Source: Welwitschia mirabilis (Eukaryota; Gnetophyta; Gnetopsida; Welwitschiales). Taken from it: a stretch of DNA of 64,000 nt. Made by a program: the position numbers and the translations under genes. The notes below the pieces were generated by a model. The model was not told the origin of the DNA. It saw only the letters and a program-made list of their open reading frames with translations, and did not search any database. Within the stretch, counting starts at the first letter, position 1. Every line of letters begins with the position of its first letter. The stretch lies in assembly GCA_051453625.1 (NCBI GenBank), contig JBOZIK010000001.1:97103801-97167800 (forward strand), in the 5' to 3' direction. Below are positions 1 through 10,700 of this stretch, in pieces.

Positions 1-167
1 GTTATTCTACCAGGAGTTACATCATATCTAAACAAATTCAAGGATGTAGTTCTAAGTGATAATCTTATGCCAATTCTATAATTGGATTCCCTAGTAGATG
101 TCATAAAGGTCTCCCAATTTGGTATTCAAAATTCTAGCAAATTTAGCTCCCCTAATACTATTTGTAC

Positions 168-415
168 CTAAGGTGTGAATTCTAGATTTATTCTAATTGG
201 TCTGAAAACCTGTAGCTTCTGCAAATAGGTTCATGTAATTCNNNNNNNNNNNNNNNNNNNNNNNNNNNNNNNNNNNNNNNNNNNNNNNNNNNNNNNNNNN
301 NNNNNNNNNNNNNNNNNNNNNNNNNNNNNNNNNNNNNNNNNCTAAGGTGTGAATTCTAGATTTATTCTAATTGGTATGAAAACCTGTAGCTTCTGCAAAT
401 AGGTTCATGTAATTC
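168..415. repeat. 74-bp direct duplication flanking a 100-N gap
   Basis: Positions 168-241 and 342-415 are the same 74 bases with one mismatch (tctg against tatg). The N run at 242-341 lies exactly between them. This is the pattern of two overlapping contig ends that were not merged, so the gap is probably artificial and the two copies are one locus. Confidence 0.9.
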
Positions 416-559
416 TTAATGATTATTGCTTGTCAACATGAGAACTTGGTCATGATGATAGTTTCATTTATATAATGATTATTAATGAAAGTTTTATCTC
501 CTATACTAATACCTAAAACTCCATTACTTTTTAAAAAACCTATAATACATTTATGATAA

Positions 560-1099
560 ATAGGGAAATATATATGGATAGGGGGTCCTCCTATCTTAAT
601 CCTCGACCAACTGAGAAAAATTTAAATTTATGATTGTTAATCTTTACACTAAATTTATCTAAAGCTTGCATGTCTAGTCATAGATTAATGATGTCTTAAT
701 GGAAACTAGTATTCTTAAGAATATAACCTAAAGCTTGCCAACTAATAAAATCATAAGATTTTTCTATGTTCAATTTAGTAACAAGAAGAGGAAATTTATG
801 TTTTTTAATAGAAAAAATAATTTTATGCGTTAATAGGATTTGGTCCTAGATATACCTGGATCGAATGAAGCTAGCTTAGTTCTTAGAGATCACCTTGGAT
901 AGCAGGGGGCAATACAACTAACCATGATTTTTACAAAGATTCTATAAAGAACATTGCAAATACCTAAGGGTCTGAAGTCCTCTAGTTTCTTAGCATTCCA
1001 TTTTTTGGGGATAAGAATAACCCTTATTTTATTCATTTCCATAAGAATGAATTTGTTATAAAGAATATCCTGTATGACATCCTGAAGGTTGTCCTTCAA
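560..1099 (-). pseudogene. LINE reverse transcriptase fragment
   Basis: Two blocks fix the identity. At 890-1099 the minus strand reads IPKKWNAKKLEDFRPLGICN, the IPK...DFRPI.LCN block of LINE RT. At about 721-780 it reads KLNIEKSYDFISWQALGY, the K.D.EKAYD.I.W block. Many stops separate the blocks. The catalytic YADD region would lie further left, where the 242-341 gap and the window edge prevent reading. Confidence 0.85.
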
Positions 1100-1899
1100 T
1101 ATGGAAAATTATGATTAGAAGAGTTTAACTAGCCACCTATTTGGTCCTAGAGCTCTATTATTCTTCATTGACATCATAGCTAATAGAACTTCATATCTAC
1201 TTAGGGGTTTAGTAAGTTGGGTATTATCCTCTTGGGAAATTCTCTTATTTTCTAGAATAAGACTGGGGATAATATCATTCATTCCTAGATTCTCATGAGA
1301 TGGTCCTATATTTTAGTAGCTATTTCTTATTCATTTCCAATTATATGATTTCTAATGATAAGTCTCATAATCTTATTGTCATCTCTATGCTGATTGACTT
1401 GCTAAAAGAAAAATCTAATGTGCTTATCCCTCTCTTTAAGCCACTTAATCCTTGATCATTCTCTCTAATAGTTTTCCTTACTAGCATTTATCTCTTAGAG
1501 TTTTATGAGACATTGATATTTTTTTGTTGTGAAGGCTATCTTGGTCGTCTTCCTCTTTTTGCTTAGTCTAGATTCTCTGTATTTCTTCTTTAATGTTTTT
1601 TTTTGGATTCAAATATTTCTTTGTTTTTTTTTCAATCTTTTATATAAGATTTTAGGGTGTTGAGGCCTCTATAGAGAAAGGTTAATGGATAAGTACCATT
1701 ATACTAGCTCTAGATTTTGTTCATTAGAGTTCTAGTTTCTACCTTGATTATGCAGTACTCTTCCATTTGAAAGGGAACCTTACAAGGTGCTATTACTCCT
1801 AATCTAAATCTAATAGTACAATGATCTAAGGTTATTATAGTTAGAACACTAGATTCAATTGGAAGCTTTACTAAGTTCTTTTCAATGAGAATTTTGTTA

Positions 1900-2470
1900 A
1901 TTTTTGACATTATCAAGTTATTTCTTATTCTTCTATTATAGTAGGTATATTTTCAACTAGTAAGAGGAACATCTGCAAGGGCATTCCATGCCATGAAATC
2001 TTTAAGAATTAAAGACCCTTTAGAATTCTAGTTTTTGCTTCCCAATTTCTCTCAATGATGAAGACATTAATTAAAGTTACCCACTATGAGCCATTTAGAT
2101 TTATCTATCACACTCTACTATAATTCCCCTAAAGTTGAATCTTTATCTTGATTATTTTGAGGACTATAGAAATTTGTGATAGTCTAGCCCTCTTCCTTAA
2201 GAAAGATAGTTATGTGGTTCTTACTTCTATTAACTAAATCTACCTAATTTTTTGTGAAAATTATAAGACCTCTTGAGTTTTCTTAAGCTGCAGAGATAAA
2301 AGAGTTCCACTGCTATTCTAGATTATCTATTTTCATTCCATCTTTTATTTTTGTTTACTGTAAATGAACTAATTTAATATTAAATTAACTAATGAGATTT
2401 CTTAGGGTCTTTTTCTTGTAGGAGAATTCTAATCCCTTATAGCTCCATGAGAGATAATTCATTAGGTCTG
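1900..2470 (-). pseudogene. LINE ORF2 endonuclease domain (apurinic-type), broken
   Basis: The minus-strand frames between about 2470 and 2345 read like the start of the endonuclease domain (LSWSYKGLEF, later KLVHLQ), matching the usual SWNVRGL...LQETK opening. Near 2085-2060 the reading WLIVGNFN matches the GDFN motif with D changed to N. Several stops and frame changes lie in between. The enzyme would nick the target DNA to prime reverse transcription; this copy cannot encode it. Confidence 0.7.
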
Positions 2471-2823
2471 TTTTTGCCTCTTTCTAAGCACTTGATCTTT
2501 TTTTAGATTATCTTTAATGGTATCTTAGAAGCTATTAGCCACATTTTGTGTAGTTTTCCTTTTTTAGAGGATTCTATTACTAGGTATTTATTTAGTCTAA
2601 ACTTGAGCATCCTCTTTTTACATAAGAGGTTGGAAGAGGTATACTCCCTCTCCTGTATCTTATTATCCTTGACTTTTTTGATTTCTTTGGAAAAAACTAT
2701 AGTACGTTTCACCAAGTTTTCCTTCCTCTGTTTATGCCAATAGATGCTCTAATTGTGTCTATTTTTTCCATAAAAAGAACATGTTTCCTTTTTCTTGTCT
2801 TTAATGTTAACTAACATTTTTCT

Positions 2824-2865
2824 ACATCCTTCCCTTACGTGACGAATTCTTCCACAATGGGAGCA
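2824..2865 (-). other. CCHC zinc knuckle of the LINE ORF1
   Basis: Translation of the minus strand gives CSHCGRIRHVREGC, a perfect C-x2-C-x4-H-x4-C knuckle. A second, damaged knuckle follows about 30 nt downstream (CSFYGKNRHN, then a stop, with two cysteines lost). Nucleic-acid-binding knuckles at this place are usual for plant LINE ORF1. Confidence 0.85.
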
Positions 2866-3201
2866 TCTCTTTTCAATAGAAATTCATCTCTTTGAGATAT
2901 GTCTTGATTTCCTATAGAAATTATATGCAATTAAAAGGTTCTTATCAGTAACTTCAAGATTAAATATGCTCCACTTGGATCTAAACTTTATAGATTATAT
3001 CTTCTTTATGTCTTCTAAGATTATCTAAATGAAAAATATATAAAGAACTAGTCTCATTTATTTGATAGTGATTCTATTAAGTTTAATCAGTTCACCAAGA
3101 TAAAACGTGATTTTTCTCAAAAGGTCTTCATCCCAAAACTTTAAGGGAAACTTGTGGATGCAGATTTAGATCGGAAGTTTCTTAAATAGATTTGAGTATG
3201 A

Positions 3202-3528
3202 TTATGTTCCCGATATCCATTTGGCTAGGGCAAGGCCTCGAACACCAAAAAACCATGGTCCTCTTGCGATTATTTCGTCTTGATCTTGTTCGTTATTTAG
3301 TTGAAATGATACCAATCCTTCTAGCATTGCAATAACATCAACTTTGCTAACTCCTGTCCATTTTGTAGCAACCCATTCACGGATCCGATCCAACCTTGGT
3401 TGAGGACCGGATGAGACAAATTTTTCGATTAGACTGTATCTGAGCTTCTTCTCGATCTTACTACAGGCATTTTCGTCGATGTCCAAAACAAGAGATTTCT
3501 CTTCTTTGGAGAACTGAGTTTTCTCCAT
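3202..3528 (-). pseudogene. LINE ORF1, N-terminal DUF4283-like domain (still open for 108 codons)
   Basis: First 108 codons of the LINE ORF1 protein, an RNA-binding chaperone-like protein in this class. The stretch starts at an ATG right after the GC-rich leader and ends in a stop after WISGT. The C-terminal part has the GPWFF...LALAKW pattern typical of plant LINE and gag-like DUF4283 proteins. Beyond the stop, the same frame continues toward a CCHC knuckle at 2824-2865, so the stop is a decay mutation rather than the true end. This block keeps more CpG than anything to its right in the window. A homologous ORF1 start is found at 7187-7294. Confidence 0.8.
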
Positions 3529-3750
3529 ATTGGGGCCAAACCCCTCGAAAAAAACCTAAAACCGGACCAGAACTGCTAAACGAAAAAAATCCTGTAAGTT
3601 ACTCGTAGAATGACTGTCTTACGGCCGAAATCGCCCCCGCGCTCTATGACCAGGGACCGAAACTGCCCTTACCGATTCGCGGCCCTACAAGCCTTGCTCC
3701 CTTCTGTGCTTCAAATCCGCCAAAACCTCGTAGAGCTTCAAAACCCTAAA

Positions 3751-4262
3751 AAATGTGATTTTAGATATAAAATATTACTTATTATTTAAAAATTATGTGC
3801 ATAACCTAAAAGTTTATAAATTTTTTAAAATTAAAATACCAAATAATATGAAGCTTCTTTTTCAGATTCTCTTGGCCTACTATATTGGTGTTATAATAAC
3901 AATAAATTTGTTATGTTTTTGCTCAGAGCACTCTACTTTAATCTTAGTATGATTAGATTAGTTAAGTGTTTAACAAATTTAGTATTTGGTTTTCCAAAAT
4001 CATGTATGGCTTTTCTTACTCATTACATGCAGCTATAATTATGGAGAAAAAGGTTACTTTTGTTTTTGATTAAGGTTCATGGGATCCAATCATTCCTTCT
4101 AAGCTTAAAGGAAGACATGTGATTGTTTGATTTCCTTGTCTTAGTGAAGACCTGCAAACAAGGGTTTACCTTCTTTTCCTTATTGTAATATTATGTTACA
4201 ACAAAGATCAGTGTGGAATTTCATATTCCAGCTATTGATCCCACAAAATCTTGTAATAATCC
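3751..4262. other. Unassigned stretch with a faint plus-strand coding signal at about 4001-4190
   Basis: No family was recognised. One plus-strand frame around 4001-4190 reads like former protein, for example GSWDPIIPSKLKGRHVIV with a stop on each side. It could be an exon remnant of a host gene or part of an unknown element; I cannot name it. The rest is AT-rich and featureless. Confidence 0.3.
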
Positions 4263-4304
4263 ATGACCTTTTTTTTATTATCATTATCATTAGCAATGAG
4301 TAAA

Positions 4305-4690
4305 ATGTCGGCAGACTCAAAAAGTCATGTCAGGGAGACATGGCGTGATTGTGTCGGCAATATGTCAGCGCAGAATGTCGGTAGTTGTTTTTCTCAAAAA
4401 AATGCAAAGCTTATTAATTTAATAAGATGTGCAATCAATCAATGCTCTACTAGCAAAAATGGATTTTGCATGGGAAATTTGTGAATTCCCCCTTAATTTT
4501 CACTGTTCATTGGTTTGTTGCAAAGAAAATGGTTTTTTTTGGGCTAGAAAATAGTCTTATCGGTACCTGTGTGAGACATTTTGAAAAAGTCGACAATATG
4601 TCGGCAAAAAGTCGGAAATGTCGGAAATGTCGCTGGCTTTTTCAAATTGTCGGCTGAAAATGTCGGCCAACTTAAAGACATTTTCAATTT
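4305..4690 (+). repeat. TGTCGG-rich dispersed repeat, copy 1
   Basis: About eleven GTCG-type words (TGTCGGCA, TGTCGGAA, GTCGACA and similar) occur in under 400 bases, with spacing that is not constant. The first 125 bases (4305-4430) match 6430-6545 in the same orientation, sharing GGGAGACATG, GCGCAGAATGTCGG-like words and an ATTAATTT tail. CpG is kept in these words although the surrounding DNA is poor in it. The element family is unknown to me. Confidence 0.6.
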
Positions 4691-4919
4691 TACATGTCGT
4701 GACATTTTAATCATTGGGTACAGGAAGTATCAGTGATAGTTACAGGCAAATTGTTACAAGAAGATTTTCATAGTATATTGTGCCTTGTATGTCTTTAGGT
4801 TTGAGCCCATCTTCCTTTTATATCATGTAATTAAGGTGAAACGATTTTCATTGTAAAAGCGTCTAACAACTAGATAACAACTAACTACCCAATGATCAAT
4901 GTTGAAAAAATTTAATGTT

Positions 4920-5255
4920 TTCTTGTTCATCTAGTTGTTTGGTCAACCCTTCAAAGATTTCAGTCGACTTGAGGTGAATCAGATTGACAAACTGATCGAC
5001 CACATGTTTCATCCGATCAACCTGAATTTGCTCGGCTTCTCAGATTGGTTGACGCTATTGAAAGTTCCAGTTGACCTCTCTTGCTTGGATCCAGTTGACC
5101 CCATGTTAAGTCCCGTTAGCCTCTCATTTTGTAGGTTGTCTTGTTTCTCTTCAGACTGGAAGTCCTCAGATCATCAGGGACACGAATTCATCAAAGATTT
5201 GGCTGCCCTTCGAAGTTTTATTATCCTACACCTTTTACTTACATACAAAAGCTAA
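4920..5255. other. GTTGAC/GTCGAC-rich segment, possible LTR remnant
   Basis: The segment repeats short words such as GTTGAC, GTCGAC and GATCGACC, keeps CpG and is more balanced in base content than its neighbours. Similar word-rich tracts occur in plant LTRs, but I see no defined ends. It is open for 106 codons on the plus strand, with no recognisable protein, so I do not call a gene. Confidence 0.35.
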
Positions 5256-5265
5256 ATAAGATATG

Positions 5266-5850
5266 TTAGTTTGACTTCAATTGGAAATCAATTAATTCCA
5301 ACATCTCCAACCAGCTGTCATCCAACTGACTAGCAAAGATGAGATTCTTTGTCACTATGGGAATATGCTTGATATTTTGGAAAGTTAAGATATGTCCATT
5401 TACACACCTCAGCTTTACAAATCTAATCTCTTGGATCTTGTCAGTGTGGTCATTACCCAAATAAACAACACCATTAGAGACCTCCTCATACAATGTGAAC
5501 TTTTCTATGTGTGGATAGACATGATAGGAAGTGCTAGTCCAAAATCCAAACATCAGAGGAGGTATACTGGGAAACTAAAACTTCACGTAGGTGTGTAATG
5601 GAAGTAATTCCAGTCTCTCCCTTATTTTGGTTTGACTGGCTAGAAGACTCTCCATCCTTTTTTTGATGCCCTAATCCTTCTTCAACTTGTAGTTATCCCT
5701 CTTCATTTGGTCTTTCTTCTTGTAATAATAACAAATCACAACTTGTATGCTAGACTTGCCTTTGGTCTTAATTCTTCCATGAAGTCCTTTGGATTTAGAC
5801 TAACGTCTCTATGTAAAGTGATTAAAAAGAAGTTGATTAGTAGTCATCTG
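5266..5850 (-). pseudogene. Ty1/copia gag end and aspartic protease fragment
   Basis: Minus-strand remnant of a copia polyprotein. At about 5600-5820 a damaged zinc knuckle is readable (YYYKKKDQMKRDNYKLK, from a C-x2-C-x4-H-x4-C pattern). It is followed near 5550 by SSDVWILD, the start of the protease active-site block, and then, after a frame shift, by SYHVYPH and GVVYLGNDH in an open run of 95 codons. These are the standard protease and pre-integrase motifs of copia elements. Integrase and RT are absent. The LTR and primer site at 6871-7014 lie at a fitting distance and orientation, but the DNA between is not gag-like, so a link is unproven. Confidence 0.82.
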
Positions 5851-6429
5851 TTAAACTAGTAGCCTCAAGTTAATCAAATTGATTTTTTCTAAGTCACACA
5901 CTTTTTGTCGTTGACTATATGCGAGTAGTAACCAAATATTTTTTTGTCGATTTTTATAATTGTTTTGTTTTGGTATTGTTATGAAATGCACATCTGATCA
6001 ACATGGTATTTATTATTTTATATCACAAAATTAACTTACAAATGTCATGGATTTATAGGATGTTATTATATTAACTGTTTTATTAATTTATACTTATTTA
6101 TTAGAAATTATTTATAATGCATGGTTTTCAAGGTGATTGGTAACTTGTTAAATAAAAAAATTATGTTATCTTTAAAGCAAAATATAAATATTAATTCTCC
6201 AAGGTTGGCATGAGCTTCTTACTTGAGAAATAAATTTAAGAGCAAATTCCTAGATCTAATTCAAGTCTATATAATTGTTAAAAAAAAAAAAAAGAGACAA
6301 ACCTAATTGAATTTACATTGTAACAAGAAAAGTCCTAGATCGAGGTTGTAAATGAAAATTACAAATTTTACTTTGATCTAATTCAAAAATAAAATTTTTA
6401 TCAATGATGTAAATGTCAGCAATTAATTT
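5851..6429. other. AT-rich stretch without recognised features
   Basis: No coding signal or element end was seen. It includes a 14-base A run near 6282. It separates the copia fragment from the second TGTCGG repeat. Confidence 0.5.
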
Positions 6430-6545
6430 ACGTTGGTGGCTTGAAAAAGTTCTGTTGGGGAGACATGTCATCATAACGACTCAAAATGTTAGTGCAAAAT
6501 GTCGGCAATTCATTTTTGAAAAATGTGAAAATTATTAATTTCACT
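6430..6545 (+). repeat. TGTCGG dispersed repeat, copy 2
   Basis: Second copy of the segment at 4305-4430, same orientation: GGGAGACATG, then GTGCAAAATGTCGGCAAT, then a run ending in ATTAATTT. Several CpG sites of copy 1 have become TpG or CpA here, so this copy is more decayed. Confidence 0.6.
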
Positions 6546-6785
6546 AGAATTATAAATAGTATAAGCTAAAAAGAACTAAAGTAATTAAAGAAGCATTTCA
6601 TGTGCATAAATGAGTTGAAAGTCAATTATCATGTACATGCCCCAAATCTGCCCCTTGTACTTTTTTTATTACCTATTTTTGTTGTGCCCGTTACCATCAC
6701 ACCAAAAGCCATGACTTAGGTGGAAACTGGAACCCATCATATTTACCCACTTGTCGGGCTAGGCATGGGGAGCATATACCCAACA

Positions 6786-6796
6786 ATCTCCCCCTC
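6786..6796 (-). other. Polypurine-tract-like sequence followed by a TGTTGG LTR-type start
   Basis: On the minus strand GAGGGGGAGAT is directly followed at 6785 by TGTTGGGTATATGC, the usual junction of polypurine tract and 3' LTR in copia elements. It lies only about 75 bases downstream of a primer-binding site. The sequence after 6785 does not match the LTR at 6887-7014, so the two ends may belong to different elements. Confidence 0.5.
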
Positions 6797-6870
6797 GATC
6801 CATATGCTAAGTGGTCACATGAACTGGGAAGCCGCCGGGGAGACTTAGACCCGAGATCAGCCAGCAACCA

Positions 6871-6884
6871 TGGCTCTGATACCA
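6871..6884 (-). other. Initiator-tRNA-Met primer-binding site
   Basis: The minus strand reads TGGTATCAGAGCCA, the classic copia primer-binding site complementary to the 3' end of initiator tRNA-Met. It follows the end of the 128-bp LTR after two bases, as expected for the start of an internal region. It is undecayed. Confidence 0.85.
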
Positions 6885-6886
6885 AT

Positions 6887-7014
6887 TGTTATACTGACTT
6901 TGTAAATAGCCCCTCTCACTTTATAATACAAAAGAGAATTACACTTTACAAACAAAGTACTACCACAAGGGAAAAATGGAAGATACAAAAGAGGATTTGA
7001 CTTCAACTCCAACA
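6887..7014 (-). repeat. 128-bp LTR with TG...CA ends
   Basis: On the minus strand the segment starts TGTTGGAG and ends TATAACA. It is followed by the primer-binding site at 6871-6884 and preceded by a polypurine tract (CTTCAAGGGGGAGAAT, 7015-7030). Having both signals around one LTR means it is either the middle LTR of a tandem array or the join of two elements. The size fits TRIM-like or short-LTR copia elements. Confidence 0.72.
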
Positions 7015-7084
7015 ATTCTCCCCCTTGAAGACAAATCTAACCAGCCTTCAAGAATCAAAACAGATGCATTGCTTCAAAGTGGCC

Positions 7085-7184
7085 NNNNNNNNNNNNNNNN
7101 NNNNNNNNNNNNNNNNNNNNNNNNNNNNNNNNNNNNNNNNNNNNNNNNNNNNNNNNNNNNNNNNNNNNNNNNNNNNNNNNNNNN
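7085..7184. other. Assembly gap of 100 N
   Basis: Exactly 100 N. The left flank is copia or TRIM-like, the right flank is the start of a LINE ORF1. No duplicated flanks are seen, so the missing sequence may be real. Confidence 0.95.
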
Positions 7185-7186
7185 AA

Positions 7187-7490
7187 CTTATCAATTAAAC
7201 TATATTGGAGTTTCTTCTTAATCTGAGAGTAAGCACATTTGTCAATATCTAAGACTAGGGTATTTTCTTGCCTTGAGAACTCCCCATTTTAAGGAACAAG
7301 CCCCTCTTTAAATCCTAAAATTAATCAAGTAGAGGTATCAATGAGATTTTCCAACTTACACAAAGATAATCTTCCTATTAGTAGAAATTACCCCCTGCGT
7401 GTCATAGTTTCTTAGAATTTAAACCATCCCTGTAGATCTGAATTCTTCTATGCCCTAGCTTCCTCTTGTGCTCTAGATCTACCTCGCTTC
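7187..7490 (-). mobile_element. Second LINE copy: 5' leader and first codons of ORF1
   Basis: On the minus strand an ATG at about 7294 opens MGSSQGKK and, after one frame shift, the reading VLDIDKCAYSQIKKKLQYSL, which matches VLDIDENACSKIEKKLRYSL of the LINE ORF1 ending at 3528. The leader to the right (7295-7490) also aligns with 3541-3750 (AAGCCCCTC...CCTAAAA against AACCCCTC...CCTAAAA). The copy is cut by the 7085-7184 gap. It has lost CpG sites that the first copy still has, so it is older or was more methylated. Confidence 0.75.
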
Positions 7491-7644
7491 TTTCTTTAGC
7501 TCATCATCTAATGAAGTATTTGATTAAATAAAGCTTATGTAATTTTCACCAGATCAACAAGCAACCTATATTATGACTCAACTTCTATTTTACTTTCATA
7601 GAGAAGTAAATCTTATTCAATCTAACTTGTTTTCTTATTTTATT

Positions 7645-7720
7645 CCATGATCTTTATCAAATTATATTTCTACTTAATTTTACACATGTTATCATTGTAC
7701 ATTGAAGTAGAAATATCATG
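7645..7720. repeat. Imperfect inverted repeat (hairpin)
   Basis: A perfect 12-base stem, ATATTTCTACTT at 7664-7675 and AAGTAGAAATAT at 7705-7716, encloses a 29-base loop. The stem continues outward imperfectly to CCATGAT and ATCATGG. It could be a small decayed MITE or a chance hairpin in AT-rich DNA. Confidence 0.5.
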
Positions 7721-10700
7721 GATAATAAAAGGAAACAAAGAAAAAATTAAAAAATTAAAAAAAAGGAAAAGTAAAAGACAATAGTTTGCATTAATTATTT
7801 TAATATCTAGAAAAAATATTGGAAATTGAAAAAAAAGTCACATCTAGAACATGAATGTGATTTCATGCTAAATGTAGACTAGCAATAAATACAAGTAAAA
7901 AACTCTTAAATTAATTCTCTTCATTTATTTCCATAAGTAATATAATTTCTAATGTTTTTAGTTTTTGAATTACTAACTATAATATCCAATACAACATAAA
8001 CAATTATGTTGAGATAACATGAAATTCTTCACATATCATATATACTTAAATATTTCCAAGAATACAACTATTTATAGAATATAATATTTCTTACTTCATA
8101 TTTTACCATTTAATAATTATTACTTTTAATCAATATTAGTTTTTAAATCTATTTGTTAAGTTCTTATGCATGTGTTCTTAAATGAATTTTTAGCTATTCA
8201 AAATTTACATATCCTTATAAATGTTACTTTATATAAAGTAGTAAAGCATAAATGTGAATCAAATGATAAAGAACAAGTAGCATCATATAGCATGAACAAT
8301 TTACTCTATATGCCAAAACATTGGGTTCTATCCCACATTAGTTACAGTGCATGAAATATATGTATGTTAAGCTTATTGAATTACAAAGGATTGGAAAAAT
8401 ATCTTTAAGATAATAAGATAAAAAATTTTAAAAATAAAGAATAATTAATGATTTAAACACATCTATTATTACAAGTCTTAAAGATGAGGTATTACCCACA
8501 ATCGACCTAAAAGTGTAGTCTAGGTTTTTTTGGATTAATTTTAGATATATTATTGTTAGTAACATATTAAAGAAATAATCCTTATGTGTGATGAATTATA
8601 CACTAAAGACAAAAAGTGATTAAAAAATTTCTCAATTGGTAAAGAGAGATATATTTATTAAAATACAATAATAGAAATAAGAATGTAATTTGAATGAAGA
8701 AAAACTATAATACATCATAATAGTGTATTGCTAAACAAATGTTATATCTTTGTGGAAATAATAAAATAGATTGGAATTACTAAATCCACTGGAGATCTAG
8801 ATATTCAAATCTTACAAGATAAATTAGAACTAAAAAATTAAAGGCCTAAGCTTGAAGATCCTTAGCTCTAACTTCCAAGATCTAAGAGTGAAATGCAAGA
8901 TTCAAAATTAAATTTATGGAAAAAGAAGAAGATAAAGAAAATGAGAAGGAATTTTGATAGCATGTACTTACATGAACTGAATGATTTATATAAGAGAGAT
9001 AAGGTCCATGTTTATAGATAACTAAAAAGCCAAAGATCCTTGATTTAATTGATCAAAGACTCGACACATATTAAGATAAGTAAAAATTCATTAGAATTAT
9101 ATTTCATTTCTAGAAATTCCTTTTAATAATATAAAATATTAGGATTAATTTTAACTAAAACCTAAAGTTATGATAATTATATGATTTAACTAGTGTAATC
9201 TATAAGACATTAATCTTTAAGGTACCTCAGCCTCTTTATCTAGTTGAGGATTGATTAAGTTGAAAGAAATTTTAATATAACATTTCAACTTTTCATTACT
9301 TTGTGTTATGTATACTAAATATTCAATACTATATTTTAATGTATTGATTAATGTGTATAAATTTTTCTTTAAAAAACTCCAAAAATTATATTAAGTAATC
9401 TTGTTGAAAAGAAACATTATTATATGAAATATATATTACTACCATATATATTAATCTGATCATGGAAAAGATATACATTAATCTTGTATATCGAAGACCT
9501 TCATATTATAAAATATTATCATAGAAAAGATACATGTTGACATGTATCTATTAAGAACCATTTATGAAAAAAAGTTTTTTGGTTGTGAGTTCATTAGTTG
9601 TACTAGTTTTAAAAAATCAAAACCTATGAAAACCAACACGTTAACATGGCAATGTCTAAATGATATAAAGATATGCAAAATGTTAGCATCTATATGACGA
9701 ATAATTTTGTCCTATGTTGATAATCTCTATAACACCACATTTATGTTTTATTTATGTGTTGTCTTAGATCTAATATATGTAATTTTGAAGACTTATTAAT
9801 TGATTATATATAAGACATATAGATAATAGAAAAAGATATATGTATCTAGTATAAAATTATAATGAAGTTAAACTTAAGTTTGAAAGAACCTTTCTTTAAT
9901 AGGAAATTACTCTATCATGTTAATGATGATTTTAGGGAAATACAACTAAAAAAATAATAAGAAATTTCATGGCATGTATTAGTTCAAAGTATTAGTGAAG
10001 ATGAATTTCAAAAACGTAAATTTGTCTAAGTTTAGCAATATCATAAATTACTAGCATATTTCGAAATCATACCTTATTGACAACATCAAGGTTAACTTAT
10101 TTTAATGATTTGGAGTGGATATATGAAGCTAAGTGAACAATATCATTAATTCTTATGAGTCTTAAAATTTTATGAGTAACTGTTGCCTACTGAAGTAAAT
10201 GAAACAACTAAGTCAAAAACTTACAAAATAAAAATAAAAAAAACTCACCTCATTTCGAACTTACGATTCCCTTATACTATTTAAAAACTAAAAATTATCC
10301 TTCTAGAAAATGAGACCTTAATTCCAAACATGATTTTAATTCTTATAAAGCATAACACATTAAGAAACAAAAATTCAAATTTAGACCTTTATGTTTTATA
10401 TCAAACCTTCACCATCCATTCTTAATAATTGATGAATGGTTAGGATTTAATTTTTTAAATATAAAATAGAATATAAACCTTGTACTATATGTTGAAGATT
10501 CCAAATCTAAAACAACAAACTTATCCTATAAAATAGCATGTAATCTTGAACCTTTTTATCAGAGCAATATAACTAATAGCATCATAACTTCTAATTATAC
10601 CACCATTTATCTTTTCAATCTTGCTAATATCCTAAGATAAGATGTCAAGGAGGTTGAATGACTTCATTATGAAAGAGATGTTGTATGGGTTTTTGTAGTA

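Larger units (their letters stand above)
1..3750 (-). mobile_element. L1-type LINE retrotransposon, decayed, 3' part off the left edge
   Basis: Non-LTR retrotransposon read on the minus strand. From right to left it shows a GC-richer 5' leader (about 3541-3750), an ORF1 start at 3528, CCHC zinc knuckles near 2.8 kb, an endonuclease with recognisable N-terminal and GDFN-like motifs (2.46-2.05 kb), and a reverse transcriptase (about 1.1-0.56 kb). The order matches plant L1-like LINEs, whose ORF1 carries a DUF4283-like domain and zinc knuckle and whose ORF2 carries endonuclease, RT and sometimes RNase H. The reading frame is broken by many stops and shifts, so the element is dead. The 3' end and poly(A) tail lie outside the window. 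A 100-N gap at 242-341 interrupts the RT region. Confidence 0.88.

Noticed and set aside
4935-5255. 106-codon plus-strand open run
   Set aside because: The sequence is a GTTGAC/GTCGAC word-rich tract; the translation shows no domain and openness is explained by higher GC content.
6697-6885. 62-codon minus-strand open run
   Set aside because: It spans primer site, polypurine tract and LTR start of a retroelement, which are non-coding.
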